Source: Pullulanibacillus pueri
Lineage (GTDB): Bacteria; Bacillota; Bacilli; Bacillales; Sporolactobacillaceae
Direction of reading: 5' to 3'
Assembly (NCBI RefSeq): GCF_014639255.1
Contig: NZ_BMFV01000015.1
Span: forward strand, 37,550-101,549
DNA length: 64,000 nt
The notes beneath the pieces were generated by a model, which saw nothing but the letters and a program-made list of their open reading frames with translations, did no database searches and had not been told where the DNA came from. Each line of letters starts with the position of its first letter. Position 1 is the stretch's first letter. The translations under genes and the position numbers were made by a program. This document shows, one piece after another, positions 8,489-18,061 of the stretch.

Positions 8489-9925
8489 ATGAGTAAACAA
8501 CAAATCGGCGTCGTCGGTATGGCGGTTATGGGAAAAAACTTGGCCTTGAATATTGAAAGCAGAGGCTATACAGTATCGATCTATAATCGTACAGCGGCCA
8601 AAACCGATGAAGTGATCCAAGAAAATCCTGATAAGCATTTGGTCCCTACCTATTCTATTGAAGAATTTGTTGCGTCTCTTGAGACGCCAAGACGGATCAT
8701 GATGATGGTAAAGGCTGGGACACCAACGGATAAAACCATTCAATCTCTACTTCCACATCTTGATAAAGGCGATGTTTTGATCGATGGAGGAAATACGTTC
8801 TTCAAAGATACCATGCGCCGTAATGAAGAACTTCAAGCTTCAGGGATTAATTTTATTGGAACAGGTGTTTCTGGTGGTGAAGAAGGGGCATTAAAGGGAC
8901 CAGCAATTATGCCTGGTGGCCAAAAAGAAGCGTATGATCTAGTCGCTCCAATTCTTGAGAAAATTGCAGCTAAAGCGCCTCAAGATGACGAGCCTTGTGT
9001 CACTTATGTTGGCCCTAATGGTGCTGGCCATTATGTGAAAATGGTACACAATGGGATCGAATATGGTGATATGCAATTGATCGCTGAATCCTATCATCTC
9101 CTACGGGAAGTGGCAGGACTATCAGTAGAGGAAGCGGCTGAAGTGTTTGCCGAATGGAATAAAGGTGAACTGGATAGCTTTTTGATTGAAATCACAGCGA
9201 ATGCTTTGACGAAAAAAGACCCCGAAACTGGAAAACCAATGGTGGATATTATTTTGGATCGTGCGGGTAACAAAGGAACAGGAAAATGGACGTCGCAAAG
9301 TGCATTAGATTTAGGGGTTTCCTTGCCTTTAATTACAGAATCCGTTTTTGCCCGCTTCATTTCCGCTTTTAAAGACGAGCGAGTAGAAGCAAGCAAAGTT
9401 TTGACCAAACCAACAGGGTATACCTATGATGGTGACAAGCAAGCTTTAATTGAAAATATCCGCCAAGCCTTATACTTTAGTAAAATTATGAGCTATGCTC
9501 AAGGTTTTGCGCAAATGCGAACAGCCAGTGAAGAATATCAATGGAATCTGCAATATGGTCAAATTGCTAAGTTATTCCGTGCGGGCTGCATCATCCGTGC
9601 CCAGTTCTTACAAAAGATTACGGATGCTTATGATAAGAACCCTGAATTGAAAAACTTAATGTTGGATGATTACTTTATGGATATTACCGCTAATTACCAA
9701 AACGCTGTCCGTGAAGTGGTTTCAGTTGCGGTTAAATCAGGTGTTCCCGTACCGACGTTCTCATCGGCTATTGCTTACTATGATTCTTATCGCAGTGCGA
9801 CTTTACCGGCTAATATTATACAGGCGCAAAGGGATTATTTTGGTGCTCATACTTATGAAAGAGTGGATAAAGAAGGCACTTACCACTTTGACTGGTATGG
9901 AAATGATGGCGAAACCAAGCTATAA
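8489..9925 (+). CDS. gnd: 6-phosphogluconate dehydrogenase, decarboxylating (GndA-type)
   Basis: The cytoplasmic enzyme oxidatively decarboxylates 6-phosphogluconate to ribulose 5-phosphate, forming NADPH in the oxidative pentose phosphate pathway. The 478 residues begin with the Rossmann motif [15 protein letters not shown]. They contain the substrate-binding GVSGGEEGA and [13 protein letters not shown], and end in the dimer segment [15 protein letters not shown]. The start [10 protein letters not shown] matches the usual B. subtilis GndA start. Two in-frame GTG codons just upstream are poorer choices, and the ribosome site (GGTGAG) is weak. The gene stands alone between a structured leader and a strong terminator. 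A lactonase for the preceding pathway step lies at 57338. Confidence 0.97.
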   Translation: MSKQQIGVVGMAVMGKNLALNIESRGYTVSIYNRTAAKTDEVIQENPDKHLVPTYSIEEFVASLETPRRIMMMVKAGTPTDKTIQSLLPHLDKGDVLIDGGNTFFKDTMRRNEELQASGINFIGTGVSGGEEGALKGPAIMPGGQKEAYDLVAPILEKIAAKAPQDDEPCVTYVGPNGAGHYVKMVHNGIEYGDMQLIAESYHLLREVAGLSVEEAAEVFAEWNKGELDSFLIEITANALTKKDPETGKPMVDIILDRAGNKGTGKWTSQSALDLGVSLPLITESVFARFISAFKDERVEASKVLTKPTGYTYDGDKQALIENIRQALYFSKIMSYAQGFAQMRTASEEYQWNLQYGQIAKLFRAGCIIRAQFLQKITDAYDKNPELKNLMLDDYFMDITANYQNAVREVVSVAVKSGVPVPTFSSAIAYYDSYRSATLPANIIQAQRDYFGAHTYERVDKEGTYHFDWYGNDGETKL

Positions 9926-9952
9926 TTTTATTGGGAATTTGGACTTAGAAAT

Positions 9953-9999
9953 GCAGGAAATGAGTGTTTTATGTCACTCATTGTCCTGCGTTTTTTTTG
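9953..9999 (+). terminator. Rho-independent terminator of gnd
   Basis: GCAGGA and ATGAGTG pair with CACTCAT and TCCTGC across a short internal mismatch, followed by eight T residues. It lies 28 bases after the gnd stop codon. Confidence 0.92.
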
Positions 10000-10105
10000 T
10001 ATCAAGAATCATATCAGAGGATCAAATCAGAACCACCAGTGATTTAAAGACGGATCGACTCATCTTTTTATTTGAGATGCTCTCTTTTTAGGACTATAAA
10101 AATTC

Positions 10106-10119
10106 ATGAAAACGCTTGA
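10106..10119 (+). promoter_or_regulatory. cre-like site (CcpA) upstream of the hexuronate operon
   Basis: TGAAAACGCTTGAA keeps the TGWAARCGYT left half and central CG of the catabolite-responsive element and is degenerate only at the right end. Carbon catabolite repression is expected for hexuronate genes, which supports the reading. Confidence 0.45.
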
Positions 10120-10158
10120 AATTTAAAAACATCGGGTTTATAATGAAAAACAACTACC

Positions 10159-10203
10159 ATACTAGTATATTAATATTGTTGATTTAGTGTGATGGTTTTA
10201 CCA
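10159..10203 (+). promoter_or_regulatory. Candidate GntR operators for the uxu operon
   Basis: Two small palindromes lie close together: ATACTAGTAT (10159-10168) and TGGTTTTACCA (10193-10203). The second fits the TGGT-N3-ACCA form often bound by FCD-type GntR regulators. They sit upstream of the GntR gene, consistent with autoregulation and operon control by hexuronate intermediates. This is inferred from symmetry only. Confidence 0.4.
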
Positions 10204-10213
10204 AAGGAGGTAA

Positions 10214-10273
10214 ATGTACACTCATTTGACACGGGATATAAAATGTTATTTCCCTCGTGATTCTGTATACTAA
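10214..10273 (+). CDS. Possible 19-residue leader peptide
   Basis: A short reading frame, MYTHLTRDIKCYFPRDSVY, follows a perfect AAAGGAGG placed three bases before its ATG. It ends 33 bases before the GntR gene. The strong ribosome site has no other obvious use here. It could be a translated leader of the hexuronate operon or chance. No homologue is known to me. Confidence 0.25.
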   Translation: MYTHLTRDIKCYFPRDSVY

Positions 10274-10306
10274 GGACAAAATAGTAGGTAGAGGGGAAAA
10301 GAATTG

Positions 10307-10999
10307 ATGACCATTTCTAAGACACTAACTGCAAAGGAATATGCTTATAGCGAGTTGAAGGAACAAATATTAAAGTTGCAGCTCACACCAGGAACAAAAA
10401 TATCAGAAAAAACAATGGCTGAAAGATTACAGGTAAGCCGAACACCCATTAGAGAGGCCTTTTTAAGATTAGCTCAAGAGGAGCTTTTAACGATCATTCC
10501 TCAAAGTGGGACTTTCGTTTCGTTGATTAACCTGGACTTTGCTGAAGAGGCACGTTTTGTTCGTGAGCAAATAGAGACTGCTGTTGCCGCCTTGTGTTGT
10601 GAGACGATTCACCATGAATCATTGGTTCGTCTAGAAGCTAACATCAAGATGCAAGAATATTCGGCTCGTACTGACATTGAGCCTCACGAAAAAAATCAGT
10701 TTTTCGATCTTGATGAGCAATTTCATAAGGAACTTTTTGACTGGTCCGGTAAACAACGCACGTGGCAGATGTTGCAAGGAATGACGGCACACCTAAATCG
10801 ATTCCGTCTATTAAGATTGATGGCAAAGGAAACCTTTGATAAAGAGATATTAATCGATCAACATAAAGCGATCTATTCGGCCATATGTAATCAAAATAAA
10901 GCCGAGGTTAAAAAAATAGAAACGGAGCATTTGCGATTAATGTTGTCAGAAAAGGAAATTCTTTTGCGGGAATTCCCAGAATACTTTAGTAGGAACTAA
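10307..10999 (+). CDS. GntR-family (FCD subfamily) regulator, probably of hexuronate use
   Basis: This 230-residue regulator has an N-terminal winged helix-turn-helix (about residues 8-75, with LTPGTKISEKTMAERLQVSR and TPIREAFLRL). A helical FCD effector domain follows (about 85-220, with LDEQFHKELFDWSGK and the His-containing HLNRFRLLRL). FCD regulators bind sugar acids and related ligands. The gene heads a codirectional run of uxuA, a symporter, uxaC and uxuB, so a UxuR- or ExuR-like role is likely. The ATG at 10307 follows GAGGGG by about ten bases; an in-frame TTG sits immediately before it. The ligand is inferred from context. Confidence 0.88.
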   Translation: MTISKTLTAKEYAYSELKEQILKLQLTPGTKISEKTMAERLQVSRTPIREAFLRLAQEELLTIIPQSGTFVSLINLDFAEEARFVREQIETAVAALCCETIHHESLVRLEANIKMQEYSARTDIEPHEKNQFFDLDEQFHKELFDWSGKQRTWQMLQGMTAHLNRFRLLRLMAKETFDKEILIDQHKAIYSAICNQNKAEVKKIETEHLRLMLSEKEILLREFPEYFSRN

Positions 11000-11045
11000 A
11001 GGGAATATTCACGTTTGTAAGGATTAGTACTGAGGAGGTATAACG

Positions 11046-12158
11046 ATGAAAATGACTTTCCGCTGGTATGGAGAAGGCAATGATCCGATTTCGTTGCAAC
11101 ACATTCGACAAATCCCCGGGGTGCAAGGTGTGGTTTGGGCCTTACATGACATTCCTGTCGGGGAGGTTTGGCCCCTTGAACGAATAAAGGAGGTCGCTGA
11201 ACAAACGAAGCCCTACGGCTTACATATTGACATTGTTGAAAGCGTCAACATCCATGAAGATATAAAGCTCGGTTTGCCGAGTAGAGAAAAATACATACAA
11301 GCCTACAAAGAAACCTTAAAAAATCTTAGCGAGGTTGGAGTCAAAGTCGTTTGTTATAATTTTATGCCTGTCTTTGATTGGTTACGAACGGACTTATTTA
11401 AAGAAATGGAAGATGGAAGCACCGCACTATTTTTTGATGCTGAGAAGGTGATCTCCCTTAGCCCAAAGCAATTGGTTAAAAATATGGAGGCACATGCCAA
11501 TACATTCACCTTGCCAGGCTGGGAACCAGAAAGGTTAAAAGACCTGACACGTTTGTTTGAACAGTATCAGGATATCACGGAGCAAGACTTACTAGAGAAT
11601 CTTATCTATTTCTTAAAAGCCATAGTGCCTGTGGCTGAGCAGTATGGGATTAAAATGGCGATTCATCCTGATGATCCACCGTTTTCGGTCTTTAATTTGC
11701 CACGCATTGTTAAAAACAAACAAGATATTCAGAACATATTGAGTGCAGTGGACAGTCCATCGAATGGCCTTACTTTCTGTTCGGGTTCATTAGGTGGGAA
11801 TAGGAACAATGACTTAATTGATATTGTAAAAACCTTTGTAGAACGGATTCCTTTTGCGCATATCCGCAATGTTAAACATCTAGATAATGGGAGTTTCATA
11901 GAGACCTCTCATCGAAATGCTGATGGCTCTGTAAATATAACGGGAATTGTAAACGCTCTATATGAGCATGGTTTTAAGGGCTATGTTCGTCCAGATCATG
12001 GACGACATATTTGGGATGAGGTGTGCCGACCAGGATATGGATTATATGATCGGGCCCTTGGTGCCATGTACTTACAGGGGGCTTGGGATACGAATCAGTT
12101 GTTGGCAAAAGAAATCCCTTCTGATGCTGAGAAACTTGTGGCTAAATCGTTTGTTTAA
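11046..12158 (+). CDS. uxuA: Mannonate dehydratase
   Basis: UxuA dehydrates D-mannonate to 2-keto-3-deoxygluconate in the cytoplasm, the last dedicated step of glucuronate breakdown. The 370 residues open with MTFRWYGEGNDPISL-like sequence and contain the family segments HPDDPPFSVFNLPRI, GLTFCSGSLG, IPFAHIRNVK and GYVRPDHGRHIWDE, which hold the divalent metal and substrate. The length matches the B. subtilis protein (about 360). The start has GGAGGT seven bases upstream. It lies between the GntR regulator and the symporter. The gap to the symporter holds a G-run/C-run hairpin near 12163-12184 and a weak cre-like TGTAAGCGATTCAT at 12203, so internal attenuation is possible. Confidence 0.96.
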   Translation: MKMTFRWYGEGNDPISLQHIRQIPGVQGVVWALHDIPVGEVWPLERIKEVAEQTKPYGLHIDIVESVNIHEDIKLGLPSREKYIQAYKETLKNLSEVGVKVVCYNFMPVFDWLRTDLFKEMEDGSTALFFDAEKVISLSPKQLVKNMEAHANTFTLPGWEPERLKDLTRLFEQYQDITEQDLLENLIYFLKAIVPVAEQYGIKMAIHPDDPPFSVFNLPRIVKNKQDIQNILSAVDSPSNGLTFCSGSLGGNRNNDLIDIVKTFVERIPFAHIRNVKHLDNGSFIETSHRNADGSVNITGIVNALYEHGFKGYVRPDHGRHIWDEVCRPGYGLYDRALGAMYLQGAWDTNQLLAKEIPSDAEKLVAKSFV

Positions 12159-12249
12159 AAAAGGGGGGGAGTCATTTTTCCCCCATTTAGGTAGTCTTGA
12201 GATGTAAGCGATTCATCTCTTCGAGTATGTTTTGTAAGGAGGAATAGAG

Positions 12250-13794
12250 ATGTCGAGAAAAAATAAAAATATTACCCTGAGGACGAGTATTGGATATGGT
12301 CTAACAGACATGGTCGGAGGAGGGGCCTTTACCATTATTGGGGCCTGGCTCTTATTCTTTTATACAACATTTTGTGATCTTACCCCAGTAGAAGCGGGTT
12401 CTATCATTGCTATTGCCCGAATTGTCGACGCTGTTGCTAGTTTATCTATGGGTAGCCTCTCAGATCATTTCTTTAAAAATAAATTAGGGAGAAAGTTTGG
12501 TAGACGGCGCTTCTTCATCTTAATTGGCTCACCATTGATGCTCGTTTATATCTTATTGTGGACCAGTGGAATGAACTATTGGTATTATCTCCTTACTTAT
12601 TTACTTTTTGAAATTATCGCTGCTATGATTCTTATCCCGTGGGAAACTTTACCCTCTGAAATGACAGAGGATTTCAATAAAAGAACAAAATTATCAACGA
12701 CAAGAATGTTTATTTCGAGCGCAGGAACTTTCTTAGCGACTTTTGTTCCAGGACAATTGATTAATGCTTTAGGTAAAGATAATGCGATGGCCTTTTTTGT
12801 AAACGGTGCCTTTTTCGCTGTGGTTTTTGCTATTTGTGTTTTTATTTCGTATAAGTCAACTTGGGAGAGAGAACTCTCCTCAGAAGATCAGCAAAAATTA
12901 TTAGAAGAAATGAAAGCACAGCGTGGATTTAAGGAGAAATTACACCAGTTGAGCCAGACAATCATCGACTATGGTACGACATTTAAAATCAAAAGTTTTC
13001 GAAAGCATTTATTCATTTATATTTGTTCAATGACAGCTAAGGATACTTTTAATGCTGTGTTCGTCTTTTTCTGTGTATTTGCCCTTAATAGTTCATCAGC
13101 TGTCGCGGCGAATATGCTTTCACTCAGTATTATCGGCATTCCATGTACTATCGCTTATGGGTTCTTAATGATTAAAATAGGACCAGCCAATTTATTTAAA
13201 GTATCGTTTTCTACAATGATTCTTTGTCTCTTAGCCTATGGTGCCGTATTCTTGATTCAACCTCATTCTTTAATTGTAACCCTATTTATTATTTCTGCTG
13301 TCTATCAAATCGGGAGGAGTATGTTAGAATTTACACCTTGGAATGTTTACCCATTTATTCCCGATGTGGATGAGATGGTTTCTAAACAGAGAAGAGAAGG
13401 TTTATTTGCCGCAGTGATGACCTTTTTTAGAAAATCCTCCACTGCATTGGCGACCTTTCTTGTTGGGGTTGTGTTACAATTTGGTGGTTTTGTTGAAGGG
13501 GCAGACACGCAGTCCACTCATGCTGTTCATACCATTGTATACGTTTTAGTCATCGGCGTTGGTGCTCTTCTCTTGCTCTCTTTGATAGCGGCCTTTACCT
13601 TTAAATTAAATAAAGAAACTCATGGGATTTTGGTAGATGAAATTCATCGTCTGAAAAACAATGGGTCAAAGCAACAAGTAGATCCAAAAACAAAAGAAGT
13701 TGTAGAAGCACTTACGGGTTATAAGTATGAAAATTTATGGGGTGGTCCTACAAATGGAACCCCCACACAAGGGCAAGAAATTAAATCTTCTTAG
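12250..13794 (+). CDS. GPH-family sugar:cation symporter, likely hexuronate uptake (YjmB-like)
   Basis: This 514-residue membrane protein has about twelve hydrophobic segments and the glycoside-pentoside-hexuronide landmarks: an early GYGLTDMVGGGAF, the loop SLSDHFFKNKLGRKFGRRR and PWETLPSEMTEDFNKRTKLSTTR. The family imports sugars or sugar acids with protons or sodium. Its place between uxuA and uxaC makes glucuronate, galacturonate or a glucuronide the likely substrate, as for B. subtilis YjmB. A hydrophilic C-terminal tail of roughly 45 residues is somewhat long for the family. AAGGAGG precedes the ATG at good spacing. The substrate is inferred from context. Confidence 0.9.
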   Translation: MSRKNKNITLRTSIGYGLTDMVGGGAFTIIGAWLLFFYTTFCDLTPVEAGSIIAIARIVDAVASLSMGSLSDHFFKNKLGRKFGRRRFFILIGSPLMLVYILLWTSGMNYWYYLLTYLLFEIIAAMILIPWETLPSEMTEDFNKRTKLSTTRMFISSAGTFLATFVPGQLINALGKDNAMAFFVNGAFFAVVFAICVFISYKSTWERELSSEDQQKLLEEMKAQRGFKEKLHQLSQTIIDYGTTFKIKSFRKHLFIYICSMTAKDTFNAVFVFFCVFALNSSSAVAANMLSLSIIGIPCTIAYGFLMIKIGPANLFKVSFSTMILCLLAYGAVFLIQPHSLIVTLFIISAVYQIGRSMLEFTPWNVYPFIPDVDEMVSKQRREGLFAAVMTFFRKSSTALATFLVGVVLQFGGFVEGADTQSTHAVHTIVYVLVIGVGALLLLSLIAAFTFKLNKETHGILVDEIHRLKNNGSKQQVDPKTKEVVEALTGYKYENLWGGPTNGTPTQGQEIKSS

Positions 13795-13828
13795 TCCTTT
13801 GTCATTACAGATATAGGAGGTCCTTTTA

Positions 13829-15247
13829 ATGAAGGCATTTATGGACGAAAATTTCCTACTTAATAGTGAAACGGCAAAACAATTATTTCATCAATACGCA
13901 GCCGATCTGCCAATCGTAGACTATCATTGTCATTTAAGTCCGCAAGAAATCTATGAAAACCGATCGTATAAGAATATGACAGAACTGTGGTTGGCAGGAG
14001 ATCATTATAAATGGCGAGCCATGCGAGCTAATGGGATCGATGAACATTACATTACCGGTGAGGCTGATGACTATGAGAAATTTGAAAAATGGGCTGAAAC
14101 AGTAGAAAAACTCATAGGGAACCCTCTTTACCATTGGACACATATGGAATTGAGGCAATACTTTGGGGTGTATCACATTTTAAAAAAGGATACGGCTAAG
14201 GAAATATGGGAGACGTGTAACGAGAAATTACAAACTCAAGAATTTACTGCCCGTGGTTTTATTACGCGGTCAAATGTCGAAATCATTTGTACAACGGATG
14301 ATCCTCTTGATGACCTCAATGCTCACGAACTGTTAAAAAAAGAAAAGGATTTTTCGACGAAGGTCTTACCAACTTTCCGACCAGATAAAGTTTTATCTAT
14401 ACAAGAGGAAGCTTGGTCCAGTTATATCGATGCCTTGGGCCAAGTGACTGGGCAAACCATCAGGACCTTCAGTGAACTCGTGTTGGCCTTGGAGAAACGT
14501 GTACATTTTTTTAATGAGGTTGGCTGTAGGTTGTCTGACCATAGTTTGGAACCTGTGGTCTATGAAGATGCGACGCTTGAAGAATTAGATCAAATTGTAA
14601 GAAAAGCATTAAATAGAGAAACGGTGTCAGAAAAGGAATTTCGGCAATTTACCAGCTGTCTACTCGTGTCTTTAGGGCAATTATACAGTGAGCATGATTG
14701 GGTCATGCAATTGCATATTGGAGCATTAAGAAATGTTAACTCACGATTGTTCCAATCCATTGGCGCCAATGTCGGCGGGGACTCCATGAGAGATGATCCC
14801 GTAGCACTCCCTTTAGCGAGGTTACTCGACGCGATGGATCAGAGCGGACAACTTCCAAAGACTATTCTTTATGGTTTAAACCCTCGTGACAATGAGATGT
14901 TAGCTGCAATGGCAGGTAATTTTCAAGAAGGTGGAACGATAGCTAAAATGCAGTTTGGAACGGCTTGGTGGTTTAACGATCATCGAGAGGGTATGATTTC
15001 TCAAATGAAGGCACTTTCAAATATCGGATTACTTTCTCGATTTATAGGGATGCTCACGGATTCACGTAGTTTCTTATCTTATAGTCGGCATGAATATTTT
15101 AGACGTATTCTCTGTCAATTGATAGGAGAATGGGTGGAAAATGGTGAATACCCAAATGATATTGAAGGGCTTGGAAAAATCGTTCAAGATATTTCATATT
15201 ACAATGCAGTGGCTTACTTAAAATTAAATGAGAACGCGAATCTTTAA
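13829..15247 (+). CDS. uxaC: Glucuronate (uronate) isomerase
   Basis: UxaC converts D-glucuronate to D-fructuronate, or D-galacturonate to D-tagaturonate, the first cytoplasmic step of hexuronate catabolism. The 472-residue amidohydrolase-fold protein shows the metal motif DYHCHLSP with His33 and His35, the family segment FITRSNVEIICTTDDPLDD, and LYGLNPRDNEMLA and MLTDSRSFLSYSRHEYFRR near the end. The length is normal. AGGAGGT precedes the ATG. It follows the symporter and precedes uxuB with short gaps, so a single operon is likely. Confidence 0.96.
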   Translation: MKAFMDENFLLNSETAKQLFHQYAADLPIVDYHCHLSPQEIYENRSYKNMTELWLAGDHYKWRAMRANGIDEHYITGEADDYEKFEKWAETVEKLIGNPLYHWTHMELRQYFGVYHILKKDTAKEIWETCNEKLQTQEFTARGFITRSNVEIICTTDDPLDDLNAHELLKKEKDFSTKVLPTFRPDKVLSIQEEAWSSYIDALGQVTGQTIRTFSELVLALEKRVHFFNEVGCRLSDHSLEPVVYEDATLEELDQIVRKALNRETVSEKEFRQFTSCLLVSLGQLYSEHDWVMQLHIGALRNVNSRLFQSIGANVGGDSMRDDPVALPLARLLDAMDQSGQLPKTILYGLNPRDNEMLAAMAGNFQEGGTIAKMQFGTAWWFNDHREGMISQMKALSNIGLLSRFIGMLTDSRSFLSYSRHEYFRRILCQLIGEWVENGEYPNDIEGLGKIVQDISYYNAVAYLKLNENANL

Positions 15248-15289
15248 TCCTAGTTAGGGAATAGACCATTTTTGAGGAGATGAACAAAT

Positions 15290-16138
15290 ATGTTACCAAT
15301 GAATGAAAACTTGCAAGGTAAGACAGCCGTTGTCACTGGTGGTAGCGGTGTACTCTGTCGAGCCATGGCTAAAGAATTAGCAAGACAAGGGGTCAAAGTG
15401 GCCATCTTAAATCGGAATGAAGACAAGGGTTTGCAGATTGTTCAAGAAATCGAACAGGAAGGTGGCAGGGCGATTGCGGTGGCTTGTGATGTCACGGATG
15501 TTGAGAGTGTGAAACAAGCAGAACAGAAGATCAGCAATGAGCTCGGTGATTGTGATATTCTCATCAATGGTGCTGGGGGCAATAACCCTAAAGGCTCGAC
15601 GTCCAATGAAACGATTGATTTAGCGGATATCGAAGATCCAAACACGACATCCTTTTTTGATTTGGAAATGGATGCCTTTGGTAAAGTTTTTGACGTGAAT
15701 TTACTTGGGACGATCATTCCTACTCAAATTTTCACAAGGAAGATGTTGAATAAAAAAGGCGCTGTTGTCATTAATATGTCGTCTATGAGTGCTTATTCAC
15801 CTATGACAAAGGTACCAGCTTATAGTGCTGCGAAGGCGGCCGTAAGTAATTTTACCCAATGGCTTGCAGTGCATATGGCAGATGCTGGGATTCGCGTGAA
15901 TGCGATCGCCCCAGGCTTTTTTCTCACTGAACAAAACCGCACGTTATTAACAAACGAAGATGGGTCATTAACCGAAAGGTCAAATAAGATTTTAAGAAAT
16001 ACACCGATGAAACGATTTGGTGTACCAGAAGATCTTCTTGGCACACTGTTATGGCTTGTTGATGAGCACTTGTCCGGCTTTGTGACCGGAGTTACCATTC
16101 CTGTAGATGGTGGGTTTATGGCTTATTCAGGTGTTTAA
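15290..16138 (+). CDS. uxuB: D-mannonate oxidoreductase (fructuronate reductase), SDR type
   Basis: This 282-residue short-chain dehydrogenase reduces D-fructuronate to D-mannonate with NAD(P)H, linking UxaC to UxuA. The cofactor motif [12 protein letters not shown] lies near residue 16. The catalytic Ser and YSAAK (Tyr-x3-Lys) lie in [10 protein letters not shown]...[10 protein letters not shown], and the protein ends in the usual PVDGGF motif. B. subtilis and relatives use this SDR form rather than the unrelated E. coli UxuB. GAGGAG lies ten bases before the ATG at 15290; a second in-frame ATG is at 15299. It is the last gene of the operon and is followed by a terminator. Confidence 0.92.
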   Translation: MLPMNENLQGKTAVVTGGSGVLCRAMAKELARQGVKVAILNRNEDKGLQIVQEIEQEGGRAIAVACDVTDVESVKQAEQKISNELGDCDILINGAGGNNPKGSTSNETIDLADIEDPNTTSFFDLEMDAFGKVFDVNLLGTIIPTQIFTRKMLNKKGAVVINMSSMSAYSPMTKVPAYSAAKAAVSNFTQWLAVHMADAGIRVNAIAPGFFLTEQNRTLLTNEDGSLTERSNKILRNTPMKRFGVPEDLLGTLLWLVDEHLSGFVTGVTIPVDGGFMAYSGV

Positions 16139-16182
16139 AACCCGTTGATACTTCGCTATGTCATAGAATTATGTACAAGAAT

Positions 16183-16212
16183 CCTCTTTCTAAAACTGGA
16201 AGAGGGTTTTTG
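16183..16212 (+). terminator. Terminator of the hexuronate operon
   Basis: CCTCTT and AAGAGG form a short stem around an 11-base loop, followed by GTTTTT, about 45 bases after uxuB. The stem is weak but correctly placed. Confidence 0.65.
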
Positions 16213-16541
16213 GTATAAGTGTAACTTAGGATTTCGCCAATAAGGGTAGGCGACAATCATAGTGTGTGAGTGTGAAAGTACGAATATCAGACTGTGCTTA
16301 GCGAAGCGTAAAGTATAGCCAAGCAATTTTAAGTATAAATGGATAAAATTCTGGACATCAGGACGGTGTGGATTTCCGCTTCAGAACGCTCGATTTCTCT
16401 TAATTTTATAAGAACCGATTAATGATCGATAAAAGTTAAGCGTTTTATTTCTCTTTTTCTATTAAACTATTTATAATAGAAACCGATAAATTTAAATTTT
16501 CTCATTTCGTTCAAAAATCAGATCGTAGGAGGCAATGACCA
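16213..16541. other. Intergenic stretch with a decayed repeat
   Basis: No gene is visible. Around 16365-16400 the text GTGGATTTCCGCTTCAGAAC followed by GCTCGATTTCT resembles a degenerate copy of the dispersed repeats rich in CGCTCGCTTTCC that many Bacillales carry. A similar remnant occurs at 17668-17685. The rest is AT-rich and probably holds the promoter of the aldo/keto reductase. Confidence 0.35.
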
Positions 16542-17516
16542 TTGGAATACTCACAATTAGGACGTTCAGGAATGAAGGTCAGTAGGCTTTGCTTAGGGAC
16601 GATGAATTTTGGTCCGGTTACAGAAGAGAAGGAAGCTTTTCGTATTATGGATGCCGCTTTGGATGCTGGAGTCAATTTTTTTGATACAGCGAATGTCTAT
16701 GGTCAGGATCGTAAAGGATGGACAGAGGAAATTATTGGCCGTTGGTTTGCCCAAGGTGGAAATCGACGAGAAAAGGTGGTACTCGCGACTAAGGTTTATA
16801 ATCCAATGAATGATGAAAATGACGGTCCAAACGATGAGCGTAATTTGTCTGCCTATAAAATTCGTCGTCATTTGGAAGGATCATTAAAGCGACTACAAAC
16901 GGATCATATTGAGTTATATCAAATGCATCATGTTGATAGAAACACATCGTGGGATGAACTATGGGAAGTCTTCCAATCCCTTGTGCAACAGGGGACTATT
17001 GATTATGTCGGTTCTAGTAACTTTGCCGGTTGGGACCTTATAAAGGCACAGGCCGCAGCACAATCACGCCACTTCTTCGGCCTTGTATCGGAACAGCATA
17101 AATATAGCTTGCTTTGTCGACTTCCCGAATTAGAAGTCTTACCAGCAGCTAAAGACCAAGGTATTGGTGTCATTGTCTGGAGTCCACTAGATGGTGGTCT
17201 TCTTGGTGGAAATGCTTTAAATCCAGCAAAAGGGTCGCGTTCAGCCAAGCAAACTGAACGCATTGAAAAACATAGAAAACAACTCGAGGAGTTCTCAGCC
17301 TTTTGTAAGGAATTCGGGGAAAAAGAAGCCGATGTCGCGCTCGCTTGGGTCCTTCAACATCCAGCCATCACGGCACCGATAATTGGTCCAAGAACACTTG
17401 AACAATTTGAACAAGCGCTTCGTGCTGTTGACATTACATTTGATCAGGCTGCTCTTGATCGCTTAGACGAAATCTTCCCAGGCTATGGGGAAGCACCGAA
17501 AGCTTACGCTTGGTAA
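16542..17516 (+). CDS. Aldo/keto reductase
   Basis: This 324-residue NADPH-dependent carbonyl reductase has the (beta/alpha)8 AKR fold. The catalytic tetrad is visible as Asp48 and Tyr53 in FFDTANVYG, Lys84 in LATKVYNP and the His of YQMHHVD. C-terminal IGPRTLEQFEQAL binds the cofactor phosphate. The start is TTG, supported by AGGAGG nine bases upstream; the nearby ATG at 16535 is out of frame. The gene is monocistronic and ends at a terminator. The substrate is unknown; relatives reduce a broad range of aldehydes and ketones. Confidence 0.9.
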   Translation: MEYSQLGRSGMKVSRLCLGTMNFGPVTEEKEAFRIMDAALDAGVNFFDTANVYGQDRKGWTEEIIGRWFAQGGNRREKVVLATKVYNPMNDENDGPNDERNLSAYKIRRHLEGSLKRLQTDHIELYQMHHVDRNTSWDELWEVFQSLVQQGTIDYVGSSNFAGWDLIKAQAAAQSRHFFGLVSEQHKYSLLCRLPELEVLPAAKDQGIGVIVWSPLDGGLLGGNALNPAKGSRSAKQTERIEKHRKQLEEFSAFCKEFGEKEADVALAWVLQHPAITAPIIGPRTLEQFEQALRAVDITFDQAALDRLDEIFPGYGEAPKAYAW

Positions 17517-17525
17517 TCATTGATA

Positions 17526-17562
17526 GGAGGGTATTCACTGTTAAGGGTGAATATCCTTTTTA
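17526..17562 (+). terminator. Rho-independent terminator after aldo/keto reductase
   Basis: GGTATTCAC pairs with GTGAATATCC around a short loop, followed by TTTTTAT, ten bases after the stop codon. Confidence 0.85.
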
Positions 17563-17785
17563 TAATATCAGCGTATTTATAAGTTTAACGCTTATGGCTG
17601 TCCCTTTTTTGGTGAAGAATTGCAGTTTTTTGGATGTCGATAGTGTGTTGGTGTTGACCTCCACTCCAAGCGCTCGCTTTCCTCATGCCCACACGACTAA
17701 GGAAAGCTACTAAGAGAATCATCCTCGCAGAAAAATCATGTTTTACGATTTTTTTGATGTGGGTAGGGTCGGCGTTCGACGCACC

Positions 17786-17953
17786 ATCGGGGTCCCCGAA
17801 AAGTGCTCTTTACTTTTTGGGGTGGTAATCGGGGTCCCCGAAAAGTGCTCTTAACTTTTTGGGGTGGTAATCGGGGTCCCCGAAAAGTGTTCTTAACTTT
17901 TTGGGGTGGTAATCGGGGTCCCCGAAAAGTGTTCTTAACTTTTTGGGGTGGTT
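17786..17953. repeat. Four tandem 42-bp units, each encoding a hairpin
   Basis: Four near-identical units start at 17786, 17828, 17870 and 17912, exactly 42 bases apart. Each begins ATCGGGGTCCCCGAAAAGTG and ends TTTTTGGGGTGGTA. Within each, CCCCGAAAAGT can pair with ACTTTTTGGGG around a 7-base loop, and GGGGTCCCC is a further small palindrome. Differences between units are single bases. A separate hairpin (GGAA, ACACTT pairing with AAGTGT, TCC) follows at about 17956-17980. The array lies between two terminated genes. Because 42 is divisible by three, a spurious 14-residue peptide repeat appears in one minus-strand frame. Confidence 0.9.
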
Positions 17954-18061
17954 GAGGAATACACTTGGTATAAGTGTTCCGAACCTCGCGCCTTCCGTTC
18001 CAATCAACTGGGGTGATAACGCAGCCTTTGGTAAAAAAACATTTTCATTGCTTTAATATGG

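Noticed and set aside
9666..10091. 141-codon plus-strand frame at the 3' end of gnd
   Set aside because: It overlaps gnd in another frame and crosses the gnd terminator.
17810..18007. Minus-strand gene encoding a 14-residue peptide repeat (HPKKLRTLFGDPDY)
   Set aside because: The peptide periodicity is a by-product of the 42-bp hairpin units, which are divisible by three. No ribosome site or family supports a protein.
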